Shown piece after piece: positions 8,139 through 15,979 of a stretch of 41,715 nt of DNA (within the stretch, counting starts at the first letter, position 1; each line of letters starts with the position of its first letter). Both the position numbers and the translations under genes were made by a program. The notes beneath the pieces are model-generated. The model ran no database searches and was not told the DNA's origin. It worked only from the letters and a program-made list of their open reading frames with translations. The stretch lies in the NCBI GenBank assembly GCA_016720655.1, contig JADKKE010000001.1, positions 1 to 41,715 of the forward strand, in the 5' to 3' direction. The stretch is from Bacteroidota bacterium. Lineage in GTDB: Bacteria > Bacteroidota > Bacteroidia > AKYH767-A > 2013-40CM-41-45.

Positions 8139-8420
8139 ATGAAAACTGATAACGTCTATCAAATTCAGGAAAATTTTATTGACTTGTCCAAAATCAAAAC
8201 CTTCAAACTTACAAAGCATTATTCAAATGATAAAGAGAAAAGGAGAATTGAAATAGAATTGAAGGACAGAATTCAATTTGTAAATGGGAAAAGAGATGAT
8301 ATGGAAATAATAAATGATAAAATTGAAATCATCTTTCCAAATGAAATATCTGCACAAGAAGCCTGTAATGAATTGAGTGCTGAATGGGAGAAATTCATAA
8401 GAGATCATGAATCATCTTAA
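8139..8420 (+). CDS. Hypothetical 93-residue protein
   Basis: A short, charged, AT-rich soluble protein (MKTDNVYQIQENFIDLSKIK...). It alternates predicted strands and ends in a helix, ISAQEACNELSAEWEKFIRD. There is no signal peptide, TM segment or known motif. It lies 68 bp downstream of the IIG gene and 184 bp upstream of the membrane-anchored nuclease-like gene, on the same strand, so it may belong to the same accessory island. I do not recognise a family. Confidence 0.55.
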   Translation: MKTDNVYQIQENFIDLSKIKTFKLTKHYSNDKEKRRIEIELKDRIQFVNGKRDDMEIINDKIEIIFPNEISAQEACNELSAEWEKFIRDHESS

Positions 8421-8604
8421 AAGATGTCCGTGACTTCTGTTACAACATTTTTCCATGAAACTTAGCAAGTAGTATTTTCAAATTATAAGTGCAATGTAAC
8501 AGAAGGTAAGATTTTTTGATTTAAATTGCGAGGTATGATATTCATTGGATAAATAGACATTTCTATCTAAAATTGAACTTCGAAATTATACATTTTCCCA
8601 AACT

Positions 8605-9264
8605 ATGAAACCCATGGCAATACCATTAATGATTCTGGGCATGGCTCTGTTTTTCGCCGGACTATTTTTTTTCATTAAGAAGGAGAATGCAATGCTTAAA
8701 GCAACGGTTCAGTCTACTATAAGCAATGCGAATTTCGGAGAAAATAATCAGGAACCGGAAAAACCTGCGCGAGTAGAAACGGAAGCAGATGCAAAAGAAA
8801 AGGGCAATGCATTCGAGAAATATATCGTTCAGAAATTTGATCAAAATTATTTCCAGCTTCTGGAATGGCAGGGTGATAAAATCGTGAATGGAATTTATCC
8901 AAAGAGCACCATGCATCCGGATTTGTTGGTGCGTTTGAAAGGCAAGGATGAAGCGACTTTTGCGGTGGAATGCAAATGGAGACAAAACTATTTTAAAGGA
9001 GGAATTGAATTCGCTTCTGATGAACAGGTGAAGCGTTACAAAACCTTTATGCTGGAAAAGAAAATTCCGGTGTTCATTGTCGTCGGTCTGGGCGGGAATA
9101 CAGAAGCACCGGAAAAGGTCTTTGTAATTCCGCTGGAAAAAGTGAAGAATGGTCAAATCCCTGCTTCTGACCTTACGGAATATTTGCAAAGGGAATTGCA
9201 GAATGGATTTTTCTACGATCGTACAAAGTTGAAATTATCTTTGACACATAAACGAGCCAAGTGA
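8605..9264 (+). CDS. Membrane-anchored PD-(D/E)XK nuclease-like protein
   Basis: A 219-residue protein with one N-terminal TM helix (residues 5-24, IPLMILGMALFFAGLFFF), a short linker, and a restriction-endonuclease-like domain. Visible catalytic pattern: E71 in GNAFEKYIV, D106 in HPDLLVRL and E122-C-K124 in FAVECKWRQ, i.e. D-x15-E-x-K. The later VFIVVGLGG and VFVIPLEKV strands suit the rest of the fold. The start at 8605 places the Met directly before the TM helix. It lies between the IIG enzyme and the TcmP pair. Membrane tethering would put the nuclease at the cytoplasmic face, a plausible position for cutting incoming DNA, but that role is inference; a housekeeping PD-(D/E)XK protein of unknown job is the alternative. 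Confidence 0.75.
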   Translation: MKPMAIPLMILGMALFFAGLFFFIKKENAMLKATVQSTISNANFGENNQEPEKPARVETEADAKEKGNAFEKYIVQKFDQNYFQLLEWQGDKIVNGIYPKSTMHPDLLVRLKGKDEATFAVECKWRQNYFKGGIEFASDEQVKRYKTFMLEKKIPVFIVVGLGGNTEAPEKVFVIPLEKVKNGQIPASDLTEYLQRELQNGFFYDRTKLKLSLTHKRAK

Positions 9265-9355
9265 AATCATCCATCTCCTGAATAAGACCATATATTATTA
9301 AAATACACTTAAAATAACCAGCATTTATTAGGTTGTATTGCAATCATTTTAAATG

Positions 9356-9386
9356 TTTGCCTTATAATCTATTTTTATTATTTTTG
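9356..9386 (+). promoter_or_regulatory. Promoter of the TcmP / three-Cys operon
   Basis: TTTG at 9356-9359, a 19-bp spacer, then TATTTTTG at 9379-9386: an exact match to the Bacteroidota pattern TTTG-N19-TAnnTTTG. It lies 22 bp before the ATG at 9409, giving a very short leader, and makes the pair an independent transcription unit. Confidence 0.72.
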
Positions 9387-9408
9387 TTTATTGATTTTGC
9401 TGATTCTA

Positions 9409-10317
9409 ATGAAACCAAAGCAGAGCACAGTACAAGATTGGGGAGGGAAATGGACTGAAGTCAAACTAAATTCATTCATTGAATATGTGAGGGCTTACCT
9501 CACAATTTTGAATAAATATCCACATTATAAAAGCATTTATTTTGATGGATTTGCAGGACTTGGAGAAAAGATTACTACTAAAGCAAAAAAGACGGACTTA
9601 TTTAATTTTGAAGTCAATGACAGCGAATTAACTGAACTTCATGTCTACCAGGGATCAGCTGCCCGAGTACTAAAACTTGAGCCTCCATACCAATTTGATT
9701 ATTACTATTTCATTGAAACAAATGAAAAGAGTGTTGATTCACTGAACCTCCTTAGGCAATCCATTGACCACATTCCGCGTTCACAAATTATCATTCGAAA
9801 AGAAGATTGCAATTCGCAACTTGAACAACTTGCTTTAGCACTTAAGAAACCAAATTTCACAGCATTAATATTGCTGGATCCTTTTGGGATGCAAATAAAC
9901 TGGTCGAGTATTTCAAATTTGCGAGGAACACATTCCGACATTTGGATTTTGATCCCTTCGGGAGTTGCAATCAACAGATTACTTGGAACAAGCGGTGAAC
10001 TGATGGCATTGGATCGCCTTACTGCATTTTTTGGGCTGTCAGAAAGTGAAATCCGGGGAATATTTTATCCACCGAAAGAAGAAGAAACTTTATTTGGTAC
10101 TCAGAAAACAAATAAGAAAATTGATAAGCCTATTGATAAGATAGTTGAAATTTATCAAAGACAACTAAAGACTGTCTGGAAAAATGTTAGCAATCCATTG
10201 ATCCTGAAAAACTCGAAAAATAATCCGATATTTCACCTGATCTTTGCTTCTAACAATAGTACAGGATTGAAGATTGCAAATTATATTATCGACAAGAACT
10301 CTCCAAAAAATATATAA
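9409..10317 (+). CDS. tcmP: Three-Cys-motif partner protein TcmP
   Basis: About 302 residues. Recognised by the opening (WGGKWTEVKLNSFIEYVRAY), YFDGFAGLG at 44-52 and ILLDPFGMQINW at 154-165. The last two resemble motif I (D-x-F-A-G-x-G) and motif IV (D-P-F/P) of SAM-dependent methyltransferases, so a Rossmann methyltransferase-like fold is likely. The open frame extends upstream to a TTG at 9391, but that lies only 5 bp after the -7 box, so ATG at 9409 is preferred. Its TAA overlaps the ATG of the three-Cys-motif gene (TAATG), the usual partner of this family. The biochemical role is not established; such pairs occur in phages and variable genomic islands. Confidence 0.85.
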   Translation: MKPKQSTVQDWGGKWTEVKLNSFIEYVRAYLTILNKYPHYKSIYFDGFAGLGEKITTKAKKTDLFNFEVNDSELTELHVYQGSAARVLKLEPPYQFDYYYFIETNEKSVDSLNLLRQSIDHIPRSQIIIRKEDCNSQLEQLALALKKPNFTALILLDPFGMQINWSSISNLRGTHSDIWILIPSGVAINRLLGTSGELMALDRLTAFFGLSESEIRGIFYPPKEEETLFGTQKTNKKIDKPIDKIVEIYQRQLKTVWKNVSNPLILKNSKNNPIFHLIFASNNSTGLKIANYIIDKNSPKNI

Positions 10318-11069
10318 TGGCACAATCAAACATCGAATGGACAGAAATGACCTGGAACCCAACAACAGGTTGCACCAAGGTTTCTGCCGGATGTAAATTT
10401 TGTTATGCTGAAGTCATGTCAAAACGTTTGCACGCAATGGGATTGCCCAAATATAAAAATGGCTTCTCCCTCGCTCTGCACCCTGAAACCCTTGAAACAC
10501 CATATTCGTGGAACAAACCAAAAAAAGTTTTTGTAAATTCAATGAGTGATTTGTTTCACAAAAACGTCCCCTTGTCCTTCATCAAAAAAGTGTTTCGTGT
10601 AATGAACGAAAACCAACAGCATACATTCCAGGTTTTAACGAAAAGACCAGAATTGGTATTGAAATATGATGAGGAATTAAACTGGACACCAAATATCTGG
10701 ATGGGAACTTCTGTGGAAAATGAAAAAGTTGTGGATCGAATTGATTCATTAAGAAATACACATGCAAGAATTAAGTTTCTTTCTCTTGAGCCACTAATTG
10801 GTCCGCTTCCAAATCTTAATTTAAATAACATTCATTGGGTGATTGTTGGAGGGGAATCAGGTCATCATGCGAGACCTATGAAAAAGGAATGGGTAATGGA
10901 TATTAAAAAACAATGTGAAGCATCGGAAGTCTTTTTCTTTTTCAAACAATGGGGAAAGCCGGCATTCAATTCTGACCCTGAAGATCCGACTATCGATAAA
11001 AATCATCCCCAACATGCAAAAGGTGGGTGTACATTGGATGGAATGATAATCCGGAAAATGCCTGTGTAA
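10317..11069 (+). CDS. DUF5131 / phage Gp37-Gp68 family three-Cys-motif protein
   Basis: A 250-residue protein with the family's opening WTEMTWNPTTGCTKVSAGCK: C19-x6-C26-x2-C29, a Cys triad resembling a radical-SAM iron-sulphur site but with different spacing from the classical C-x3-C-x2-C. Later family blocks are intact: VNSMSDLFHKNVP, FQVLTKRPELVL, IKFLSLEPLIGPLP, HWVIVGGESGHHARPM and FFFKQWG, compatible with a partial TIM barrel. It is translationally coupled to tcmP. A reasonable hypothesis is a radical-SAM-like enzyme working with the methyltransferase-like partner on a nucleic acid or small molecule; I know of no proven substrate. The MFS gene converges on it 37 bp downstream. Confidence 0.85.
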   Translation: MAQSNIEWTEMTWNPTTGCTKVSAGCKFCYAEVMSKRLHAMGLPKYKNGFSLALHPETLETPYSWNKPKKVFVNSMSDLFHKNVPLSFIKKVFRVMNENQQHTFQVLTKRPELVLKYDEELNWTPNIWMGTSVENEKVVDRIDSLRNTHARIKFLSLEPLIGPLPNLNLNNIHWVIVGGESGHHARPMKKEWVMDIKKQCEASEVFFFFKQWGKPAFNSDPEDPTIDKNHPQHAKGGCTLDGMIIRKMPV

Positions 11070-11105
11070 TTCCTACAAAAGATGAAAACCAGAATGTATC
11101 AATCA

Positions 11106-12425
11106 TTACCCTGTGGCAACTGAAGAATTTAATTCAGCTGAAAAAGGTAAACGAGTACCACAGTCAGATCCCACATGCTTGCGTTTTCCAAAAATTCTAT
11201 CCAGGATTTTAACAGAACCATGCTCCGTGCATCGCATCCGATAAAATATGATACCTGATGAAGCAAGCGTTAGCAAACCGATGAATACAATGGAAGCATT
11301 TATCCCAAATGAATCCGCGATCAGGCCGGTGAGAATGGCTCCGATAGCATAACCCAAATCACGCCACAGCCGAAATACTCCGAAGCTGTTCGCACGATCA
11401 ACAGGATTGGTATTCACTGCAATTGTCGCGAGAAAAGTCGGATACACCATCGCTGTTCCTAATCCAAGCAAGGAAGATAGAACAACATAATGGTTCATTG
11501 ATTCTGCAAAAGGAAATAAGATTAATGTTAATCCCTGAAGCAACATACCAAGAAACAATAAATCTTTTTTACAGTAATAGTCGGCCATACGTCCGGTAAA
11601 CAACTGACCGATCCCCCACACTGCCGGATAAATAGCTGTGATGATCCCAATGTGTGCCAGGGAAAATCCTTTGGTGGCGAGCAGGATCGGAAACAATCCC
11701 CAGGCCATTCCGTCATTCAAATTATTCACCAATCCAGCCTGTGTTACAGAACCAAGATTTTTATTTTTCCATGTGGTATCCAGAAATGGATTTTTTAATC
11801 TTGGAATAGCGCTTTCCTTTCTCTCATGTGCGACATGTGCTCCTGTGTCTTTTACAAAAAACAAACTTGTGAAAAAACCTAAAAAGACAAGAGCTATCCC
11901 AATATAAAACGGATAAGGTCTTAAGCCGTATTCAGAGGCAATCCAACCTGTAAGAAAGGCTACGAGCGCCACGGCAAAGTATCCGGCAAATTCATTTAAA
12001 CCCATTGCAAAACCTCTTTGTTTCTCTCCGACCAGATCAATCTTCATAACAACGGTAGTACTCCAGCACAAGCCCTGGTTAATCCCGAGAAAAATATTTG
12101 CAACGATGATCCAATTCCAGCTATCAGCATACATGAGCAGGAATGGAACGGGAATTCCTATCAACCAACCGGTAACAAGTAAATTTTTCCTTCCAAATTT
12201 ATTCGAAAGCCTGCCGGTAAAATAATTTGTGAACGCTTTAACAATTCCGAAAACAATGATGAAGGAAAGAATGGCAGTCTTCGCTGCGATGGCGAATTCC
12301 TGATTAGCAATCTGTGGAAGAATAGAACGTTCCAATCCAACCATGCCGCCCACAAATCCGTTAATGATAACGAGTAAAGTAAACTGTCTCCAGTTTTCTT
12401 TCAGTCCGAGTTTTACTTTTTCCAT
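11106..12425 (-). CDS. MFS transporter
   Basis: A 439-residue, 12-TM major facilitator. Motif A appears in both halves, GRLSNKFGRKNLL between TM2 and TM3 and the weaker GRMADYYCKKDLLF between TM8 and TM9. The frame stays open upstream to 12512, but that extension is translated from the inverted repeat at 12471-12531; ATG at 12425 gives the normal MFS N-terminus (MEKVKLGLKENWRQFTLLVI). The substrate cannot be told from sequence. It follows hutH on the same strand, about 110 bp away across a strong hairpin, so co-transcription is uncertain. Confidence 0.85.
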   Translation of the reverse strand: MEKVKLGLKENWRQFTLLVIINGFVGGMVGLERSILPQIANQEFAIAAKTAILSFIIVFGIVKAFTNYFTGRLSNKFGRKNLLVTGWLIGIPVPFLLMYADSWNWIIVANIFLGINQGLCWSTTVVMKIDLVGEKQRGFAMGLNEFAGYFAVALVAFLTGWIASEYGLRPYPFYIGIALVFLGFFTSLFFVKDTGAHVAHERKESAIPRLKNPFLDTTWKNKNLGSVTQAGLVNNLNDGMAWGLFPILLATKGFSLAHIGIITAIYPAVWGIGQLFTGRMADYYCKKDLLFLGMLLQGLTLILFPFAESMNHYVVLSSLLGLGTAMVYPTFLATIAVNTNPVDRANSFGVFRLWRDLGYAIGAILTGLIADSFGINASIVFIGLLTLASSGIIFYRMRCTEHGSVKILDRIFGKRKHVGSDCGTRLPFSAELNSSVATG

Positions 12426-12470
12426 TGGAAGGCAATTTTGGACTAATTGAAATCGAACTTTTTCTATCAA

Positions 12471-12531
12471 CTTTGCGTTCTTCGCGTCTTTGCGAAAAAT
12501 TGTTTCGCGCAAAGACGCGAAGAACGCAAAG
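12471..12531. repeat. Perfect 24-bp inverted repeat (REP-like or terminator hairpin)
   Basis: Left arm 12471-12494 (CTTTGCGTTCTTCGCGTCTT...) is the exact reverse complement of 12508-12531; the 13-nt loop is 12495-12507, and part of it (GCGAAA/TTTCGC) can pair alternatively. It lies 3 bp beyond the hutH stop codon. There is no clean T-tract, so it may be an extragenic palindromic repeat or mRNA-end stabiliser rather than a simple terminator. CTTTGCG-type palindromes are familiar between Bacteroidota genes. Confidence 0.85.
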
Positions 12532-12533
12532 AT

Positions 12534-12878
12534 TTAAAAAGCCTCAAGAAACTCCTTCGCCTCCCGAATATCCTCATACATTACCCGATCTTCTTCCACA
12601 AACTTCACCTGCTTCCTGAATCCGGAAACGAAATCTTCAATCATATCCGAACTTTTTGCCGGCCTACGGAATTCCAAAGCTTGTGCTGCTGAAAATAATT
12701 CGATGGCAAGAATTGAATATACATTATCCACAACACGGGCTAATTTTGTAGCAGCATTCGCTCCCATACTCACATGATCTTCCTGTCCGTTCGAAGAAAC
12801 GATAGAATCAATAGAAGCAGGTGTGCACAACTGTTTGTTCTGACTAACAATTGAAGCTGCTGTATACTGCGGAATCAT
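12534..12878 (-). CDS. hutH: Histidine ammonia-lyase, C-terminal fragment (frameshifted)
   Basis: C-terminal 114 residues of the lyase, in a different frame from the main part. Restoring the frame gives NPG-LNSGFMIPQYTAAS, then SSNGQEDHVSMGANAA, the conserved end of the active-site region. The break is explained by one extra C in the run at 12895-12897 (TCCCGGG): removing it joins both frames. Read with the segment upstream, the enzyme is about 494 residues, normal for the family. The stop is followed directly by the inverted repeat. Confidence 0.85.
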   Translation of the reverse strand: MIPQYTAASIVSQNKQLCTPASIDSIVSSNGQEDHVSMGANAATKLARVVDNVYSILAIELFSAAQALEFRRPAKSSDMIEDFVSGFRKQVKFVEEDRVMYEDIREAKEFLEAF

Positions 12879-14017
12879 AAACCCGGAATTCAGTCCCGGG
12901 ATTCGCTACGAGGAATGGAGGTAATTCTCTTTGTCCGGAAATCAGCAAATAGGTTCTTCTCTCGGAAATACTTCCCAACTCTGCCAGAGCAATTGCCAGG
13001 AAATCCATTCCCAATGCAAGTGGTTGTCCGTGAAAATTCCCGGCCGAAATGATTTTATCATCATCGGGGAAAATGGTCGGATTATCTGTCACAGAATTTA
13101 CTTCGGTAAGCAAAATATTCGCGACATAATTGATCGCGTCGCGGGAAGCGCCATGGACCTGTGGAATACAACGGAAGGAATACGGATCCTGCACATGTTC
13201 CTTCTTGCGTTTGATAAGCTGACTGCCTTTCAAAATATTCCGGATGTTTTCAGCGACATCGCTTTGTCCCTGGTGCGGACGAACTTTGTGGACAAGTTTG
13301 TCGAAAGGTTCCGGACGGCCATCAAATGCTTCGAGAGAAATCACACCGATGAAATCGGCAAGTGAAGCAAGCTGATAGCTTCTCAACAAACAATATACAC
13401 CATATGCCGACATGAACTGTGTTCCATTCAACAAGGCAAGGCCTTCCTTGCTTTGCAATTCAATTGGTTTCCATTTGAATTTCTTCAGGATATCTTTTGA
13501 TGCATATCGTTTTCCTTCAAAAACAACTTCACCTTCTCCAATCAAAGGCAAACACAAATGTGCCAAAGGTGCCAGATCACCGGAAGCTCCCAAAGAACCC
13601 TGCTGATAAACAACAGGCAAAATATCATGGTTAAAAAACTCGATGAGTCTTTCCACCGTTTGCAATTGAACACCGGAATTCCCAAAAGCAAGTCCCTGTA
13701 TTTTCAGCAGCAACATTAGTTTCACAATTTCCTGCGGAACCATTTCACCAAGGCCGCAGGCATGTGACATCATTAAATTTGTCTGCAACTTTCCGAGATC
13801 TTTCTCCGGAATTGATTTATTATACAAAGCACCAAAGCCGGTATTGATCCCATAAATAGGTTCCTTGTGCTCCTTCAATTTCATGTCCAGGTACTTCCGA
13901 CCTTTATTAATCGCAATCTTCGCATCCTCACCAAGAGCAAGTTTTACATCTTCACGAATAAGCGTTTCAATCGTATCAAAGTCGAGGCCCTTTCAGAGAT
14001 ATTTTGTGAGTAGTCAT
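12844..14017 (-). CDS. hutH: Histidine ammonia-lyase, N-terminal and central part (frameshifted)
   Basis: Deaminates L-histidine to urocanate, the first step of histidine degradation; cytoplasmic homotetramer. The autocatalytic MIO prosthetic group forms from Ala-Ser-Gly in GSLGASGDLAPLAH, which is intact, and YGINTGFG is the N-terminal signature. A continuous frame with an ATG exists only from 13884, but homology continues upstream (LDFDTIETLIREDVKLALGE). The true start is ATG at 14017 (MTTHKISLKG) once one extra base in the ccc run at 13988-13990 is removed. The alternative, tyrosine/phenylalanine ammonia-lyase, cannot be fully excluded because the selectivity residues were not compared. 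No other hut genes are in the window. Confidence 0.85.
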
Positions 14018-14188
14018 TTAATGCTTGAGATTTTTTTAAAAAAACTTTCCTGCTCGTTTGTAGGTATTAGATGTATCCTATTGGTTCAATTCGTATTCGT
14101 TTGTTGAGAATTTATTTAGGTAACTAAATTTTAACAAAATGTATGAACTTGTATTTATTCGCAATGTACTCAGTTGTGCGTCGGCTGT

Positions 14189-14272
14189 CCACGAGCAGCG
14201 CGGACCATGCATCGGCAAGAACAAAGACCATGTCCTCAAGATCGAGGAACGATGCATGGTCTGTGCTCGTGG
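14189..14272. repeat. Long imperfect palindrome
   Basis: Outer arms CCACGAGCA (14189-14197) and TGCTCGTGG (14264-14272) are exact complements. Inner arms GACCATGCATCG (14203-14214) and CGATGCATGGTC (14250-14261) are exact complements. A small asymmetric internal loop separates them and a 35-nt apical loop closes the hairpin. A third AGACCATG copy in the loop allows an alternative fold. It looks like a mobile palindromic element. Confidence 0.8.
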
Positions 14273-14285
14273 GGTCCTTTTTTTG

Positions 14286-14317
14286 CTTACTTTTTTTGGA
14301 CAAGCAAAAAAAGTAAG
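14286..14317. repeat. Perfect 13-bp T/A-rich palindrome
   Basis: CTTACTTTTTTTG (14286-14298) and CAAAAAAAGTAAG (14305-14317) are exact complements around a 6-nt loop GACAAG. The arms carry T7 and A7 runs, so the hairpin could act as a bidirectional terminator. It sits 13 bp from the preceding palindrome and may be part of the same repeat. Confidence 0.75.
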
Positions 14318-14406
14318 AGTAAACACCCGACCATTCTCATAACCGAAATAGTTTTCAGATCATAATGAACTTATATTTACAATTCCCAAATACACTTTGT
14401 AAGTGA

Positions 14407-15759
14407 TTACTTTATCATATGAAGTAAAATCTCCATCGTCACCTTACTCTGTTCCCCAGTACTCATATTCTTCACAGTAATCTCCCCATTCTTCATTTCC
14501 TCTGTTCCAATGAGCGCGACAAAAGGAATTTTCTTGGCGTCAGCATACCCCATTTGCTTTTTCATTTTGGCAGCATCGGGAAATAGTTCGGCATTGATTC
14601 CATCTTCGCGGATCCGTTCTACTAATTGAAGGCAATACTTCGCTTCTTCCTCTCCAAAATTCACAAAGAGAATTTTCGTCGATACTCCGGAGAAATCCGG
14701 AAAGCCTTGAACTTCTTCAAGTACATCGTAAATCCGATCGGCACCGAAAGAAATTCCAACTCCACTTACATTTGGCAGACCAAAAATTCCCGTTAGATCA
14801 TCGTAACGTCCGCCGCCGCAAATACTACTTGTGAACGAGCTGCGTTCGTCGTTCGGTTTTACTTCAATGATAGCTCCGGTGTAGTAATTGAGTCCGCGTG
14901 CGAGAGTGATATCAAGTTCAAGGTTGCGCGCAGTTCGCTTTAAGGACTGAAGTAAATTGAAAATTGTTTCAATTTCTTCAATCCCCTTCTTCCCTATTGC
15001 GGAATCTTTCAAAACATTTTTGAGTGATTCGAGTTTGTTCTCATTGGATCCTTTGAGAAGAATAATTGGTTGCAATTTTTGAACAGCAGTTTCCGAAAGT
15101 CCCTTTGATTTTAATTCTTTGTTGACTTTCTCAAGTCCGATTTTATCCAGCTTATCGATTGCGACAGTGATGTCGATAATTTTATCCGCTTCACCAATCA
15201 CTTCTGCGATGCCGGAAAGAATTTTACGGTTGTTCAGTTTAATCAGGACATCGATTTTCAGTGTATCGAATACATCCTCAATGATGCGGATCAGTTCCAA
15301 TTCGTTCAGCAAAGATGTGCTTCCGATTACATCTGCATCACATTGGTAAAACTCGCGGTAACGGCCTTTCTGCGGACGATCAGCTCGCCACACCGGTTGA
15401 ATCTGGTAACGTTTGAAAGGGAACGAGATTTCATTTTGATGCATCACAACGTATCGGGCGAAAGGAACCGTGAGATCATATCGCAAACCTTTTTCTGTGA
15501 CATCAGAATTTTTTATTTCAAGATGAGCTTGTCGGTATTTTTCAAAAGGATCACCACTGTTCAAAATCCGGAATAACAATTTATCGCCCTCTTCACCATA
15601 TTTCCCTTCGAGTGTACTCAGATTTTCCATCGCCGGTGTTTCGATTTGTTCGTAGCCGTAACGTTGGTACACAGCACGAATCGTATCGAAAATAAAATTC
15701 CGTTTCAGCATTTCTGCCGGAGAAAAGTCACGGGTTCCCTTTGGGATGGATGGTTTCAT
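14407..15759 (-). CDS. hisS: Histidyl-tRNA synthetase
   Basis: Class II aminoacyl-tRNA synthetase charging tRNA-His; 450 residues, typical length. Motif 1 is near the N-terminus (SIPKGTRDFSPAEM); motif 2 is FKRYQIQPVWRADRPQKGRYREFYQCDAD, whose Arg contacts ATP; the histidine-specific LARGLNYYTGAIIEV and motif 3 GVGISFGADRIYDVL follow. The C-terminal anticodon-binding domain spans about residues 350-450. A possible -7 box (TATTTTTG, 15840-15833) lies about 75 bp upstream. The frame is intact, unlike several neighbours. Confidence 0.97.
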   Translation of the reverse strand: MKPSIPKGTRDFSPAEMLKRNFIFDTIRAVYQRYGYEQIETPAMENLSTLEGKYGEEGDKLLFRILNSGDPFEKYRQAHLEIKNSDVTEKGLRYDLTVPFARYVVMHQNEISFPFKRYQIQPVWRADRPQKGRYREFYQCDADVIGSTSLLNELELIRIIEDVFDTLKIDVLIKLNNRKILSGIAEVIGEADKIIDITVAIDKLDKIGLEKVNKELKSKGLSETAVQKLQPIILLKGSNENKLESLKNVLKDSAIGKKGIEEIETIFNLLQSLKRTARNLELDITLARGLNYYTGAIIEVKPNDERSSFTSSICGGGRYDDLTGIFGLPNVSGVGISFGADRIYDVLEEVQGFPDFSGVSTKILFVNFGEEEAKYCLQLVERIREDGINAELFPDAAKMKKQMGYADAKKIPFVALIGTEEMKNGEITVKNMSTGEQSKVTMEILLHMIK

Positions 15760-15832
15760 AAAAGATTTTGCAGCTCAAATCAAAGTCAATTAATCCGCAA
15801 TCGAATGGAAAAATGAATGATTCTCAGCTCTG

Positions 15833-15840
15833 CAAAAATA
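15833..15840 (-). promoter_or_regulatory. Possible hisS -7 box
   Basis: TATTTTTG on the minus strand matches TAnnTTTG and lies 74 bp upstream of the hisS ATG. No clear -33 TTG is seen at 19-21 bp, so this is tentative. Confidence 0.35.
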
Positions 15841-15979
15841 TACAATTGTGTTGCTCTATCCCGTTTTACTTAGACAGATATTCACATTGAAAAACAAACA
15901 AAAAGTTTCATTTGTTACTGATTATCAAATGAATACAAGACTCATCCTGTACCATAGCCCTTTTCCGTATAAAAACAGC

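Larger units (their letters stand above)
14018..14406. other. Gene-free spacer between hisS and hutH with two nested palindromes
   Basis: 389 bp with no convincing gene. It contains the long imperfect palindrome at 14189-14272 and the T/A-rich perfect palindrome at 14286-14317 (listed separately). Short frames through it (e.g. FFLLTFFGQAKKV) are translations of the palindromes and look non-coding. hutH and hisS both lie on the minus strand, so this spacer holds the hutH promoter, which I could not locate, and the hisS 3' end. Confidence 0.6.

Noticed and set aside
9391..9393. TTG start for TcmP
   Set aside because: It lies 5 bp after the -7 box; ATG 9409 starts at the family-like sequence MKPKQSTVQDWGGKW.
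12426..12512. 29-residue N-terminal extension of the MFS protein
   Set aside because: It is translated from the palindrome at 12471-12531 and does not resemble an MFS N-terminus.
14078..14365. Small proteins across the hisS-hutH spacer
   Set aside because: Frames on both strands are translations of the two palindromes; no consistent start, length or family.
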